Shown: one piece after another, positions 43,458-51,952 of the stretch
How positions within the stretch are numbered: position 1 is the stretch's first letter
How the letters are laid out: every line of letters starts with the position of its first letter
Origin: Planomicrobium okeanokoites
GTDB lineage: Bacteria > Bacillota > Bacilli > Bacillales_A > Planococcaceae
Length of the DNA: 64,000 bases
Assembly (NCBI RefSeq): GCF_003428875.1
Contig: NZ_QQRS01000001.1
Span: 434,001 to 498,000, forward strand
Direction: 5' to 3'
Program-made: the position numbers and the translations under genes
The notes under the pieces: generated by a model
What the model was told of the DNA's origin: nothing
What the model saw: only the letters and a program-made list of their open reading frames with translations
The model's database searches: none

Positions 43458-45299
43458 TTACTTGCTTGAATTAGAGTTATAGAAAAACTTGGCTGTAATT
43501 GAACCGTCTTCATTTTCCACAATATCCGTTACATGGATCCCTGAATCGGCAGGTGTTGCATTCTGCCCTTTCCAGAAGTAGTAAGATCCTGAGTGGACAT
43601 TGCTTGAAACCGGTGTGATTTCATCGCCGGCTTTGAAGAAATCGGCTGCGTCGCCGCGGTTTACGTTCTTCTCAAGATCATATTTACCGTCAGCCTGCAG
43701 CACGGATAGACCATAATGCGTCACTTTCGTGCCATCTGAAGCTGTTTGGGACTGGTTGTACTGGAAGCGTTTGTTCATCCAGTTTTCAACGTTATTCGGA
43801 CGGAATCCGGCTGTCTGATAAAGATTGATGATGTTTTCATCCACATGCCAAGCAAGCAGGCCATGCGCATCTTCACCTTGGCGGATCAATCCTTGGTTGA
43901 ATCCTTTTTGCTGAACGTTCTCGAACAGGAAGTATTCTGTGCCGTTTGAACCAGGCACTTCCATTTTCACAATTCCGCTGTCAGCTGACGCTTCGTTGAC
44001 CGGAGGCAATGTAATCGTCTGCGGCTCATCACCAGGTTTCACGTCAATTGGATCAGCCCATCCAAGGAAGATTTTCGAGAATGGATCAAATAGAGTCGGT
44101 GAGTTTCCTGAGTATGCCGCAGCATCCGGATAGCGCATCCAAGATCCGCCAGCCATCATTGAATAGTTGCCGACGCCTTCGGAAGAATAAACTGTGTCAT
44201 AAAAATCAGGCAAGCCTAAAGCGTGTCCGAATTCATGTGCGTAAACGCCTGGCTGTGCAGGGAATGGCCCTGTCGCAAGAGACTCATCATAAGAATCCGT
44301 CGCCGCGTCATAACCCGCTACGTTGCCCCCGATTCCCGGCTGGATGTTGTAGTTATTGACAAGTACGCCGTCATAGGTCATCTCGTTGGCGATAGTATCG
44401 TTGATCCATTCCCCTTGTGACACTCCTGCATGAGTAGCAGCATCTTTACCTGTTTCATAATACTTGCCGTAGAATAATGCGCTCAAAAGACTCCACTTAT
44501 GTGACCAGAACTGCGCCGGGTCACGGCTGAATTCTGCGCCGGTTCCTTCATGGACAACAAAGATATTCGGCACTTCGCCGTCAACAGCGTATTCAGAAAA
44601 GTCGATCTGATCATCTGCCGCTTTCAGCAAATCACGGACAAATTCACCTGTATGAGCATCTCCGTTAGCGTTGCCTAAAAGATATTTGCCATTTTCAGCA
44701 TATGTGCCTTCCTGATCCAAATAATAAGAAGCGCCTTTTGGCAATTCGACCCAAGCAAAATCGGTGTTTTCCTTACGTACCAGGTTAACTTTGCCATTGC
44801 TGGACTCTTTATATACATTTTGCATCGTACGGTCCGTCGGCACGGCAACGCCATTATGCTCAGCATATTGTTTGAACTGTTCCAGTTCATAAGGATTGTA
44901 CTCATCACCGAAAATCAGGTCTTCGTAATATTCAGCCGGCACTTGGCCTGGCATGTCACCGATTGGCTCGTCACCGTCTTTATATTTTGCTAAAAGCACG
45001 AGTACCGGTACATCGCCTTCTGTCACATTGTAAGCAGCGTGGTTATCACCAGGCGCCTCAAATTTTTTGCCGTTATTGTTTGCCAATTTTTCAGCAGGAT
45101 CAGCTTTTGACAAATCAATTCCTAATTCCTTCGCCCGATCTGCGAGTTCTGGTGAAGCACCAACATAATGAGCCAAGCTCAATTCACTTTTATGGCTGAC
45201 TTTTTCAACAGTTGAGTCGCTGTTGTTTACGCCAGCGAATACTGCGCCGCCCACTAAGGCAAGCGTTATTGCGGATGTAGATAATACTTTCAACATCAT
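43458..45299 (-). CDS. Immune inhibitor A-like M6 metalloprotease
   Basis: A 613-residue secreted zinc protease. A signal peptide occupies about 1-25, a propeptide-like region follows, and the zinc motif HEFGH is at 355-359 in 'GVYAHEFGHALGLPDFYD', with the downstream 'SMMAGGSW'. It is somewhat shorter than Bacillus InhA (about 790), lacking part of the C-terminal region. InhA proteins degrade host antimicrobial peptides in B. thuringiensis; in an environmental species a general extracellular proteolytic role is as likely. The initiator could be either of two adjacent ATGs (45299 or 45296) after AGGGGG. Confidence 0.9.
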   Translation of the reverse strand: MMLKVLSTSAITLALVGGAVFAGVNNSDSTVEKVSHKSELSLAHYVGASPELADRAKELGIDLSKADPAEKLANNNGKKFEAPGDNHAAYNVTEGDVPVLVLLAKYKDGDEPIGDMPGQVPAEYYEDLIFGDEYNPYELEQFKQYAEHNGVAVPTDRTMQNVYKESSNGKVNLVRKENTDFAWVELPKGASYYLDQEGTYAENGKYLLGNANGDAHTGEFVRDLLKAADDQIDFSEYAVDGEVPNIFVVHEGTGAEFSRDPAQFWSHKWSLLSALFYGKYYETGKDAATHAGVSQGEWINDTIANEMTYDGVLVNNYNIQPGIGGNVAGYDAATDSYDESLATGPFPAQPGVYAHEFGHALGLPDFYDTVYSSEGVGNYSMMAGGSWMRYPDAAAYSGNSPTLFDPFSKIFLGWADPIDVKPGDEPQTITLPPVNEASADSGIVKMEVPGSNGTEYFLFENVQQKGFNQGLIRQGEDAHGLLAWHVDENIINLYQTAGFRPNNVENWMNKRFQYNQSQTASDGTKVTHYGLSVLQADGKYDLEKNVNRGDAADFFKAGDEITPVSSNVHSGSYYFWKGQNATPADSGIHVTDIVENEDGSITAKFFYNSNSSK

Positions 45300-45529
45300 T
45301 CGTCCCCCTAAATATTATTTTGTACTTTTAAATTGTATAAATAATTCAATATATTTTGAATAGGAAGAAAGTGTTGTTTGTCAATTTAATACATAGCTCT
45401 TTATACATGTTTTATCTGTCAGAATAAAGCAAAGTTAGAAATGGCTGTTTATGTAACAAAAGTTGTTTGGTCATTTCCGTACTGAAGGATATAATGAAAC
45501 TGCACGTAAAAATGAAGAGGTGAAAATTT

Positions 45530-46264
45530 TTGAGAAGCGGAAATCCAAGTTTGAAAAAAGAAGCATTTGAAAAATTCGATACGGTCGGTTCGGGCCAAAC
45601 GATGACAATCGGCGGTACAGTCAACAGAACATTTATCCTGATCCTTCTGGTATTGGCCACATTCGTCTATTCCTGGAATCAATTTGTCGAAAATCCCGGC
45701 AGTGTTTTGCCGCTTATCTTGATAGGCGCAATCGGCGGGCTGATTGTGGCTTTGATCACTATATTCGTCCCAAAAGTTTCCCCTTTTACAGCACCGCTGT
45801 ATGCTTTGCTTGAAGGGCTGTTCCTTGGTGCAATATCCGCTCAATACGAAGCCCAATACGGAGGCATCGTTTTCCAGGCGGTATTGTTGACCATAGCTGT
45901 GTTATTCAGTTTGCTGTTAGTTTATAAATCCGGCTTGATCAAGGTCACCCAAAACTTCAGGATGGGCGTAGTAGCTGCAACTGGCGCTATTTTCCTTGTC
46001 TATCTTGTTTCGTTCATCGGTGGATTCTTCGGATTCAATGTTCCTTATCTGCATGATTCGTCCCCGATCGGCATCGCGATCAGCGTCGTAATCGTCATCA
46101 TTGCCGCACTGAACCTGGTGCTTGATTTCGACTTTATCGAAAACGCCGCGGCCAGCCGGGTGCCCAAGTATTTTGAATGGTACGGGGCTTTCGGTCTGCT
46201 GATCACTTTAGTGTGGCTTTACCTGGAGATTCTTCGTCTGCTGTCGAAAATCCGCAGCAGGTAA
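45530..46264 (+). CDS. Bax inhibitor-1/YccA family membrane protein
   Basis: A 244-residue protein with about seven membrane helices and a short polar N-terminus ('GSGQTMTIGGTVNRTF'). The pattern 'EGLFLGAISAQYE' and the C-terminal 'DFDFIENAAASRVPKYFEWY' is typical of the Bax1-I/YccA-like proteins, some of which are pH-dependent calcium leak channels. The start is TTG at 45530 with AGAGGTG upstream. It is monocistronic, ending at a hairpin. Confidence 0.8.
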   Translation: MRSGNPSLKKEAFEKFDTVGSGQTMTIGGTVNRTFILILLVLATFVYSWNQFVENPGSVLPLILIGAIGGLIVALITIFVPKVSPFTAPLYALLEGLFLGAISAQYEAQYGGIVFQAVLLTIAVLFSLLLVYKSGLIKVTQNFRMGVVAATGAIFLVYLVSFIGGFFGFNVPYLHDSSPIGIAISVVIVIIAALNLVLDFDFIENAAASRVPKYFEWYGAFGLLITLVWLYLEILRLLSKIRSR

Positions 46265-46295
46265 ATCAATCGATTTTACAGTTATAAAACAAACG

Positions 46296-46330
46296 AAAGC
46301 CGCAACTGGTGATAATCCAGCTGCGGCTTT
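46296..46330. terminator. Terminator between the Bax-inhibitor and small-protein genes
   Basis: AAAGCCGCA / TGCGGCTTT with inner CTGG/CCAG pairing. Confidence 0.75.
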
Positions 46331-46337
46331 CCTATTT

Positions 46338-46562
46338 TCATCTCCAGTAACCATTTGCCGCGGCGACTGTCTGAAAATGTATTGCTACAACTTGCGAAGC
46401 CATTGTAAGGCTGTCGGCGTTTTCCGCATATTCCGGGCGCAGACGTTCACGCACTTCTGCAGAAGTCTGCGTATATGCCACCCCTTTTCTCGCCAATAGC
46501 AATGCAAGTTCAAATCCCTGTTGCGGTGTCTCCGTTTGCAAACTGGTCAGCCAATCTGCCAT
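46338..46562 (-). CDS. Small helical hypothetical protein
   Basis: A 74-residue, probably all-helical soluble protein ('MADWLTSLQTETPQQGFELA', ending 'AAANGYWR'). The AAGGAG site upstream of the ATG and the terminator immediately after its stop support it as a real gene. No domain was recognised. Confidence 0.6.
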   Translation of the reverse strand: MADWLTSLQTETPQQGFELALLLARKGVAYTQTSAEVRERLRPEYAENADSLTMASQVVAIHFQTVAAANGYWR

Positions 46563-46666
46563 CCAATCATCTCCTTATATATAAGTTACTCTAAACTTAA
46601 CCTGTATTTTCAGACAATTCAATCTTATTTAAAGATTCATGTTCATTCCCTCTCTTTAAATGCCTA

Positions 46667-47338
46667 TCAAACAACTTCACCTACACGTTTCAATTGCTCT
46701 TCCATATCATCCAGCCACATGACACATCTAGTTTGCAGCCAAGGAAACGGATGATAATAAAGTGGGTGCTGCCTGTATCGCAGACCTTTTACTTCAGCGA
46801 TTTCCCACAAGATCGTATTCGCTTCTTCCGCAGCGGATGCTATCTTCGATTTGGTGCCCCATCCCGCAATGACCACACCCGCTTTTTCTACACGCTCCAA
46901 CAGTTCAGGATAGCGGTCAATGGAAAAGATGCTGTGTCGATTGTCATGATGAAGCTTCATCCATTCCTGGCATTCCAAATAATCCTCAAACTTCCCTGTT
47001 AATACATCGGTCAGATTGATGATCTCGATATGATTCCACCCCATCCGCTCCATCAGCCGCATCAGCTGATACATCGTATTGTCAGGTGTTGCCTGCAGCA
47101 TAGGGAGAACTTCCACTTCTCCAGTTAGCATTGAAATGGTTTCTTCACCGTCCACCGGCAGACATCTCCCCGGGTTCAGCAACACAAATAACGCATCTGG
47201 TTCTTCTTCAATTTCTGCGCCCTTTCGCCGGACTGCCGCAAGACTGCGGCAGAGATGAATTTTGCCGTGTGTCTGGAGTTTATAGAAAGCGGCTTCCGTG
47301 TTAAAGAGATTTTCCAATTTCTTTGCTGATTGAAACAT
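46667..47338 (-). CDS. DUF1643-like protein, copy 1
   Basis: A 223-residue soluble protein with DUF1643 features: 'LFVLLNPGRCLP' (NPG motif), 'TPDNTMYQLMRLMERMGWNH', 'IINLTDVLTGKF' and 'AGWGTKSK'. The family has no established function. A second, diverged copy lies at 53206-53871 in the accessory block and keeps the same motif order ('VMINPGSCKP', 'DQTQYQLMNLMERKNWD', 'FAWGTSPVAKRL'). The gene stands alone here. Confidence 0.7.
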   Translation of the reverse strand: MFQSAKKLENLFNTEAAFYKLQTHGKIHLCRSLAAVRRKGAEIEEEPDALFVLLNPGRCLPVDGEETISMLTGEVEVLPMLQATPDNTMYQLMRLMERMGWNHIEIINLTDVLTGKFEDYLECQEWMKLHHDNRHSIFSIDRYPELLERVEKAGVVIAGWGTKSKIASAAEEANTILWEIAEVKGLRYRQHPLYYHPFPWLQTRCVMWLDDMEEQLKRVGEVV

Positions 47339-47515
47339 AAAAATCCTCCTCCAAATTTATAATGTCTTTATTGAAGAGGCATCAGTTAAACAAGCGGCAA
47401 AGTGATCCGCCATCCCATATCTAAGTTACAACATCATATCAAAAAGAACGTACGTTTGCAATATATAGTTCGAATAATTCTGAAAATAGTTGGATTATCG
47501 GAAGTTTTCCATAAA

Positions 47516-47547
47516 AAACCGGCTCAGCGTTTTTCGCTAAGCCGGCT
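47516..47547 (-). terminator. Terminator of the SCP2-domain gene
   Basis: CCGGCT-AGCG and CGCT-AGCCGG arms around TTTTT; A-run on the left. Confidence 0.75.
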
Positions 47548-47568
47548 TCCGTCTATCTGCACGATCAA

Positions 47569-47907
47569 TTAGATGTTCAAGTCGTATTTTTTGACGATGC
47601 TTTCAAGCTTCAATGCTTTAGTCATGTCTCCATCAATCTTCAATTTCCCGGTCATGAAAGCAGTCATGCCATTCAATTTGCCATTCAGGAATTTTTGGAA
47701 ATTGTCATACGACATTTTCAGTGTGCAGTCCGCTTGCTTATCCGATTCGGATAAAAGTTCAGCTTTTTGATCCTTTAAACGCATCTGAAATACTTCCCCA
47801 TCGATCTCAAACTTATAAACCGTATCCATGCCTGAAATCGGTTCAGGATTATCATTGATTTCCTTCTCTATCTTCTGCATTGTTACATCCAATGTACGTG
47901 CTGTCAT
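47569..47907 (-). CDS. SCP2 sterol-binding domain protein
   Basis: A 112-residue single SCP2-fold domain, a small lipid-binding barrel. The pattern 'VYKFEIDGEVFQMRL', 'ADCTLKMSYDNFQKFLNGKL' and 'AFMTGKLKIDGDMTKALKL' is typical. Bacterial members probably bind fatty acyl or other hydrophobic ligands. The start at 47907 is chosen since AAGGGG is correctly spaced for it; the ATG at 47916 is closer to that site. The gene is monocistronic. Confidence 0.85.
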   Translation of the reverse strand: MTARTLDVTMQKIEKEINDNPEPISGMDTVYKFEIDGEVFQMRLKDQKAELLSESDKQADCTLKMSYDNFQKFLNGKLNGMTAFMTGKLKIDGDMTKALKLESIVKKYDLNI

Positions 47908-48060
47908 TCTCTTCATCCCCTTTTAAGCTATAAATGGTTCCAAATTAAAAGCCTATTCGATGGCACCTTTTAATTTCATTCTATTCGATGCCCTGTGATT
48001 CCTCTTTCCTGGCAGAAATAGTATATTCTTTGAAAAAATCCTGGTAATGAATTCTTAAGT

Positions 48061-48119
48061 TTGACAGAATTTTAAATATTCGAGAAAATAAAGCCAAGTT
48101 TGTTTAGAAAGTAAACAAA
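48061..48119 (+). promoter_or_regulatory. Promoter and palindromic operator of the Gfo/Idh-ThuA operon
   Basis: TTGACA (48061-48066) and a weak -10 GAAAAT (48084-48089) are 17 bases apart. Downstream, TTTGTTTA (48099-48106) and TAAACAAA (48112-48119) form a perfect inverted repeat reaching the ribosome binding site, like XylR/ROK-type operators. Confidence 0.55.
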
Positions 48120-48135
48120 GAAAGGGAATGATTGG

Positions 48136-49296
48136 ATGAATTCATTGAATATCGGCATGGTCGGCTATAAATTCATGGGTAAAGCACATAGCAACGGCTA
48201 CCGGGCGCTGCCGATGTTCTTCCCGGACCGCATTAAGCCGAATATGAAAGTGATTTGCGGACGAAATACTGGTGCTGTCGCAGCTGCCGCAACACAATTC
48301 GGCTGGGAAGAACATACTTCCGATTGGAAAGATCTTGTATCCCGGGACGATATCGACTTAATCGATATCAACGCCCCGAGCAACGCCCATAAGGAAATTG
48401 CAATTGCGGCGGCGGATGCCGGAAAACACCTCTACTGCGAAAAACCTTTGGCCCTTTCACTGAAGGATTCACGTGAAATGCTGGAAGCGGCGGAAGGAGC
48501 AGGCGTGAAGCATATGGTCGGCTTCAATTACCGTTTTGCCCCCGCCGTATTGCTTGCGAAAAAATTGATCGACGATGGCCGACTTGGCGACATCCATCAT
48601 TTTCGGGCCTGGTTTTTACAGGACTGGCTGGTCGACCCTGACTTCCCCCTCGCCTGGCGGCTTCAGAAAGAAATTGCCGGGTCAGGAGCGCATGGTGATT
48701 TAGGAGCGCATCTGATCGACATGGCCCATTTTCTTATCGGAGATATCGCTGATGTCATCGGCATGAGTGAAACGTTCATAAAAGAGCGGCCGCTTCCGGA
48801 TGAAACGGCCGGTTTATCGGCAACGGGCGGACAGTCAGCCCAAACCGGTCCTGTTACTGTTGACGACGCAACACTGTTCATGGCCCGCTTTGCAAACGGC
48901 GCACTTGGCAGTTTTGAAGCCACCCGTTTCGCAACAGGACACCGCAGCACAAACTCTTTTGAAATCAACGGCAGCAAAGGCAGTGTCATTTTCGACTTTG
49001 AACGGATGAACGAATTGCAGGTTTATTTTACCGACGACCAGGATGACGTCCAAGGATTCCGCCGCGTACTCGCAACCGATCCGGCGCATGCCTATGCTGG
49101 CGCCTGGTGGCCTGCTGGACATCCGATCGGCTATGAACATACGTTTACCCATGCTTTCGTGGAATTCATGGATGCACTTCAGGAAGACCGCCAGCCGGTT
49201 CCCAACTTCAATGAAGGTGTCAAATGCCAGCAAGTTCTTGAAGCTGTCGAATTATCCATTAAGGAAAGAAAGTGGATTGAAGTATCCAGCCTTTAA
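48136..49296 (+). CDS. Gfo/Idh/MocA-family oxidoreductase
   Basis: A 386-residue NAD(P)-dependent dehydrogenase. The N-terminal Rossmann fold ('NIGMVGYKFMGKAHSNGYRA') and 'CEKPLALSLKDSREM' (the EKP motif) are followed by the substrate domain. Substrates of the family are sugars, inositols and their derivatives. AAAGGGAATG precedes the start. It heads a three-gene operon with a ThuA-like protein and a second Gfo/Idh enzyme, which suggests 3-keto-sugar chemistry on a disaccharide or inositol-like compound. No transporter is nearby. Confidence 0.85.
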   Translation: MNSLNIGMVGYKFMGKAHSNGYRALPMFFPDRIKPNMKVICGRNTGAVAAAATQFGWEEHTSDWKDLVSRDDIDLIDINAPSNAHKEIAIAAADAGKHLYCEKPLALSLKDSREMLEAAEGAGVKHMVGFNYRFAPAVLLAKKLIDDGRLGDIHHFRAWFLQDWLVDPDFPLAWRLQKEIAGSGAHGDLGAHLIDMAHFLIGDIADVIGMSETFIKERPLPDETAGLSATGGQSAQTGPVTVDDATLFMARFANGALGSFEATRFATGHRSTNSFEINGSKGSVIFDFERMNELQVYFTDDQDDVQGFRRVLATDPAHAYAGAWWPAGHPIGYEHTFTHAFVEFMDALQEDRQPVPNFNEGVKCQQVLEAVELSIKERKWIEVSSL

Positions 49297-49329
49297 AAAC
49301 AAATATGAACCGACAGGAGTGTGGAGCCC

Positions 49330-50073
49330 TTGAAGAAAAAAGCATTGATCGTCCAAGGCGGTTGGGACGGCCATGAGCCGGAACAAGTCGCAGAAATCTA
49401 TAGAGAGCTGCTCGTTGCCGAAAACTTCGACGTAGAAATCGCCAATACACTTGACGCATACGCAGATGCCGAAAAACTAAAAGCGCTTGATTTGATCGTT
49501 CCCAACTGGACGATGGGCGAAATCGATTCGCAATATGTGCGCAATGTCTCGGAAGCTGTCATCAGCGGTGTTGGACTGGCGGGCAGCCACGGCGGTATGT
49601 GCGATTCTTTCCGAAAAAATGTGGACTGGCAATTTATGACGGGTGGCAACTGGGTCGCACATCCAGGCAATGACGGTATAGAATACATGGTCAATATCAA
49701 ACATTCTTCGAGCCCTCTTTTAGAAGGAATGAACGATTTCAAAGTCGTCAGCGAACAATATTACCTCCATATCGATCCGGCAGCAGAAGTGCTTGCCACT
49801 ACCCGCTTCCCTGTTGCGGAAGGGCCGCATACCCCAAACAAAGCTGTCGACATGCCGGTTGTCTGGACAAAGCGCTGGGGCGCCGGGCGCGTATTCTACA
49901 ATTCGCTGGGCCATTCAGCGGATATCATGGCGATGCCTGAAGTTTCGTTGATGATGAAAAGAGGATTTTTATGGGCGGCTGAAGGAAAAACACTCTACAG
50001 AGATTCAAACAATCACAGCTATGCAGCTTCTGGAAATGCCGGAAACTATACCGGCATGGGCGACAGCCAGTGA
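49330..50073 (+). CDS. ThuA-like domain protein
   Basis: A 247-residue ThuA-family protein with a glutamine-amidotransferase-like flavodoxin fold: 'ALIVQGGWDGHEPEQVAEIY', 'LIVPNWTMGEI', 'GVGLAGSHGGMCDSF', and 'PVVWTKRWGAGRVFYNSLGH'. In rhizobia ThuA acts with ThuB in trehalose or sucrose utilisation; the chemistry is unclear. The start is taken as TTG at 49330, properly spaced from AGGAG; GTG at 49321 is too close to it. The stop is 12 bases before the next gene. Confidence 0.85.
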   Translation: MKKKALIVQGGWDGHEPEQVAEIYRELLVAENFDVEIANTLDAYADAEKLKALDLIVPNWTMGEIDSQYVRNVSEAVISGVGLAGSHGGMCDSFRKNVDWQFMTGGNWVAHPGNDGIEYMVNIKHSSSPLLEGMNDFKVVSEQYYLHIDPAAEVLATTRFPVAEGPHTPNKAVDMPVVWTKRWGAGRVFYNSLGHSADIMAMPEVSLMMKRGFLWAAEGKTLYRDSNNHSYAASGNAGNYTGMGDSQ

Positions 50074-50085
50074 AGGAGGAGTAAT

Positions 50086-51183
50086 ATGCGCACAATGAAA
50101 ATCGGCATTATCGGCTGCGGCTACATAAGTTCCATCTATATGGAGAATATCCCGGCATACAAACACCTATCGCTTACAGCTTGTGCAGATTTGGAACTGG
50201 ATCGCGCCCGCTCCCAAGCGGATCAATATGGCATTCCGAAAGCCTGCTCCGTACAGGAATTGCTGGCTGATCCGGAAATCGATCTGGTCATCAATTTAAC
50301 GCTTCCGAAAGTGCATGCTGAAGTTTGCCTTCAAATATTGGAAGCCGGCAAACATGTCTATGTGGAAAAACCGCTGGCCATCAGCCTGCAGGAAGCCAAG
50401 CAGGTCTTGGACAAAGCAAAGGAAAAAGGCTTATTGGTCGGCTCCGCCCCGGACACATTCCTGGGAGCAGGCGTACAAACCGCACTGCATTTGATTGAAA
50501 ACGGCGAAATTGGCACCCCAATCGGTGCATCAGCTTTTGTAATCAGCCGCGGACATGAACATTGGCACCCGAATCCTGCTTTCTATTATGAAAAAGGCGG
50601 CGGTCCGCTGTTCGACATGGGCCCCTATTATTTAACGGCTATGATCACATTGCTTGGCCCCATCCAACGTATTGCGGGATCTGCGCGCATCAGTTATCCG
50701 GAACGCACTATACTGAGTGAACCGAACGCAGGCCAGAAAATCACAGTTTCCACAGAAACCCATATATCCGGAACAATCGATTTCGCCTCTGGTGCGATTG
50801 GTACACTAACTACAAGCTTCGATGCTTTCGGCGGTTCCGCACTCCCGCCGATTGAAATCTACGGAAGCGAAGGCACTTTGCTCGTTCCAGATCCGAATAA
50901 CTTCGGCGGACCGGTGCGGCTGCGCAAAAAAGATGAAGAAAACTTTACCCACATCCCTTTGATATCCGATTTCCAGGAAAACGGCCGCGGCATAGGCGTC
51001 GCTGATATGGCACATGCCTTACTGAATGGCAAAACGCACCGAGCGAACGGTCAGCTCGCTTATCATGTATTGGAAGCGATGCATGGCTTCTTAACATCTT
51101 CAAGGGATGGCGTCTATCATCATATGGAAAGCACTTGTTCGAAGCCGGAAGCATTTGGACGCAACGAGCGAATTTTCACCTAG
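50086..51183 (+). CDS. Gfo/Idh/MocA-family oxidoreductase
   Basis: A 365-residue dehydrogenase of the same family as 48136-49296, with 'KIGIIGCGYISSIYMENIPA' for dinucleotide binding and 'VEKPLAISLQEAKQVLDKA'. It is clearly different in sequence from the first, so the two may catalyse opposite or successive steps. AAGGAGGAG gives an excellent ribosome binding site. It ends the operon at a hairpin shared with the accessory block. Confidence 0.85.
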   Translation: MRTMKIGIIGCGYISSIYMENIPAYKHLSLTACADLELDRARSQADQYGIPKACSVQELLADPEIDLVINLTLPKVHAEVCLQILEAGKHVYVEKPLAISLQEAKQVLDKAKEKGLLVGSAPDTFLGAGVQTALHLIENGEIGTPIGASAFVISRGHEHWHPNPAFYYEKGGGPLFDMGPYYLTAMITLLGPIQRIAGSARISYPERTILSEPNAGQKITVSTETHISGTIDFASGAIGTLTTSFDAFGGSALPPIEIYGSEGTLLVPDPNNFGGPVRLRKKDEENFTHIPLISDFQENGRGIGVADMAHALLNGKTHRANGQLAYHVLEAMHGFLTSSRDGVYHHMESTCSKPEAFGRNERIFT

Positions 51184-51223
51184 TGCAGCCATACACTTTT
51201 TCATTTGAAACCATTTCACAAAT

Positions 51224-51272
51224 AAAAAATGGAGATGTTCATCCTGAAAAGGATAAACTTCTCCATTTTTTA
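51224..51272. terminator. Hairpin at the core/accessory junction
   Basis: AAATGGAGA and TCTCCATTT pair around an inner ATCC/GGAT helix; A- and T-runs on both sides. It probably terminates the sugar operon and the convergent accessory operon. Confidence 0.65.
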
Positions 51273-51300
51273 CTTTTTTTCGAATCATCATTTCTTCGTA

Positions 51301-51612
51301 TTAAGAATCTCTAAATGTAATTTTCAATTCACCATCAGTAGTTTCCAAGAGAAAACTCGCATCGTATTCGGCACTTATGAATTTAATCGGAGATAATATT
51401 CCAAAAGCTACTTTCATTATGTTCTTTTGGTTAACAACTATTATAAAGCGCTCTATACTTTTAAATTTCTCAATTTTAACTGTAAGCGGATTTTCAAAAG
51501 TAGAAACAATTTTCAATGATGACGTTTTTGACAAGTATGAGATCATAGTCACTGTATGAGTTTCAGAATATCTTACAAACATTTTGTGGATCATCATATC
51601 GTTTGTAATCAA
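51301..51612 (-). CDS. Hypothetical protein, last gene of the DUF1643-DUF4139 operon
   Basis: A 103-residue protein rich in beta-strand-like alternation ('FIIVVNQKNIMKVAFGI', 'ASFLLETTDGELKITF'). No family was recognised and there is no signal peptide. The start is TTG at 51612, overlapping the upstream stop, with GGAGGAAG just ahead. It is AT-rich and co-transcribed with the three genes before it. Confidence 0.55.
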   Translation of the reverse strand: MITNDMMIHKMFVRYSETHTVTMISYLSKTSSLKIVSTFENPLTVKIEKFKSIERFIIVVNQKNIMKVAFGILSPIKFISAEYDASFLLETTDGELKITFRDS

Positions 51613-51941
51613 TACACTTCCTCCTCGTGAAAATCATAAGCTTGCATCCTCAATTTCTTTATAGCCAGCTCTCTCTCATAAAACCCTTCATGGTAAATTG
51701 CAGCCGGGTCCTCAAATCGAGTAACCAAATATGAGACTTTATTACCTTCCAGCAACACATTAATAAACCAACGAGGTTCTGCCGGCCCCACATATCTCCA
51801 ATTGTCTTGGTCTTCAAGGTCTCCTATGTTCCAGTATTCGATGCCATTGATAATTCTTGTGTCACCGATGGTTGTTGAATGAGGTTTAGGTTGTTGCGAT
51901 AACCATGAACCAAAAGCAATTAAAATAGTTTTTATCGACAT
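51609..51941 (-). CDS. Hypothetical protein, third gene of the DUF1643-DUF4139 operon
   Basis: A 110-residue protein with a moderately hydrophobic N-terminus ('SIKTILIAFGSWLSQQ') and an acidic C-terminus ('AYDFHEEEVY'). No family was recognised. The start at 51941 follows GGTGAGT and lies 11 bases after the DUF4139 stop; its own stop overlaps the next TTG start. The hydrophobic N-terminus could be a membrane-associating segment but is short. Confidence 0.55.
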   Translation of the reverse strand: MSIKTILIAFGSWLSQQPKPHSTTIGDTRIINGIEYWNIGDLEDQDNWRYVGPAEPRWFINVLLEGNKVSYLVTRFEDPAAIYHEGFYERELAIKKLRMQAYDFHEEEVY

Positions 51942-51952
51942 ACTCACCAGTC

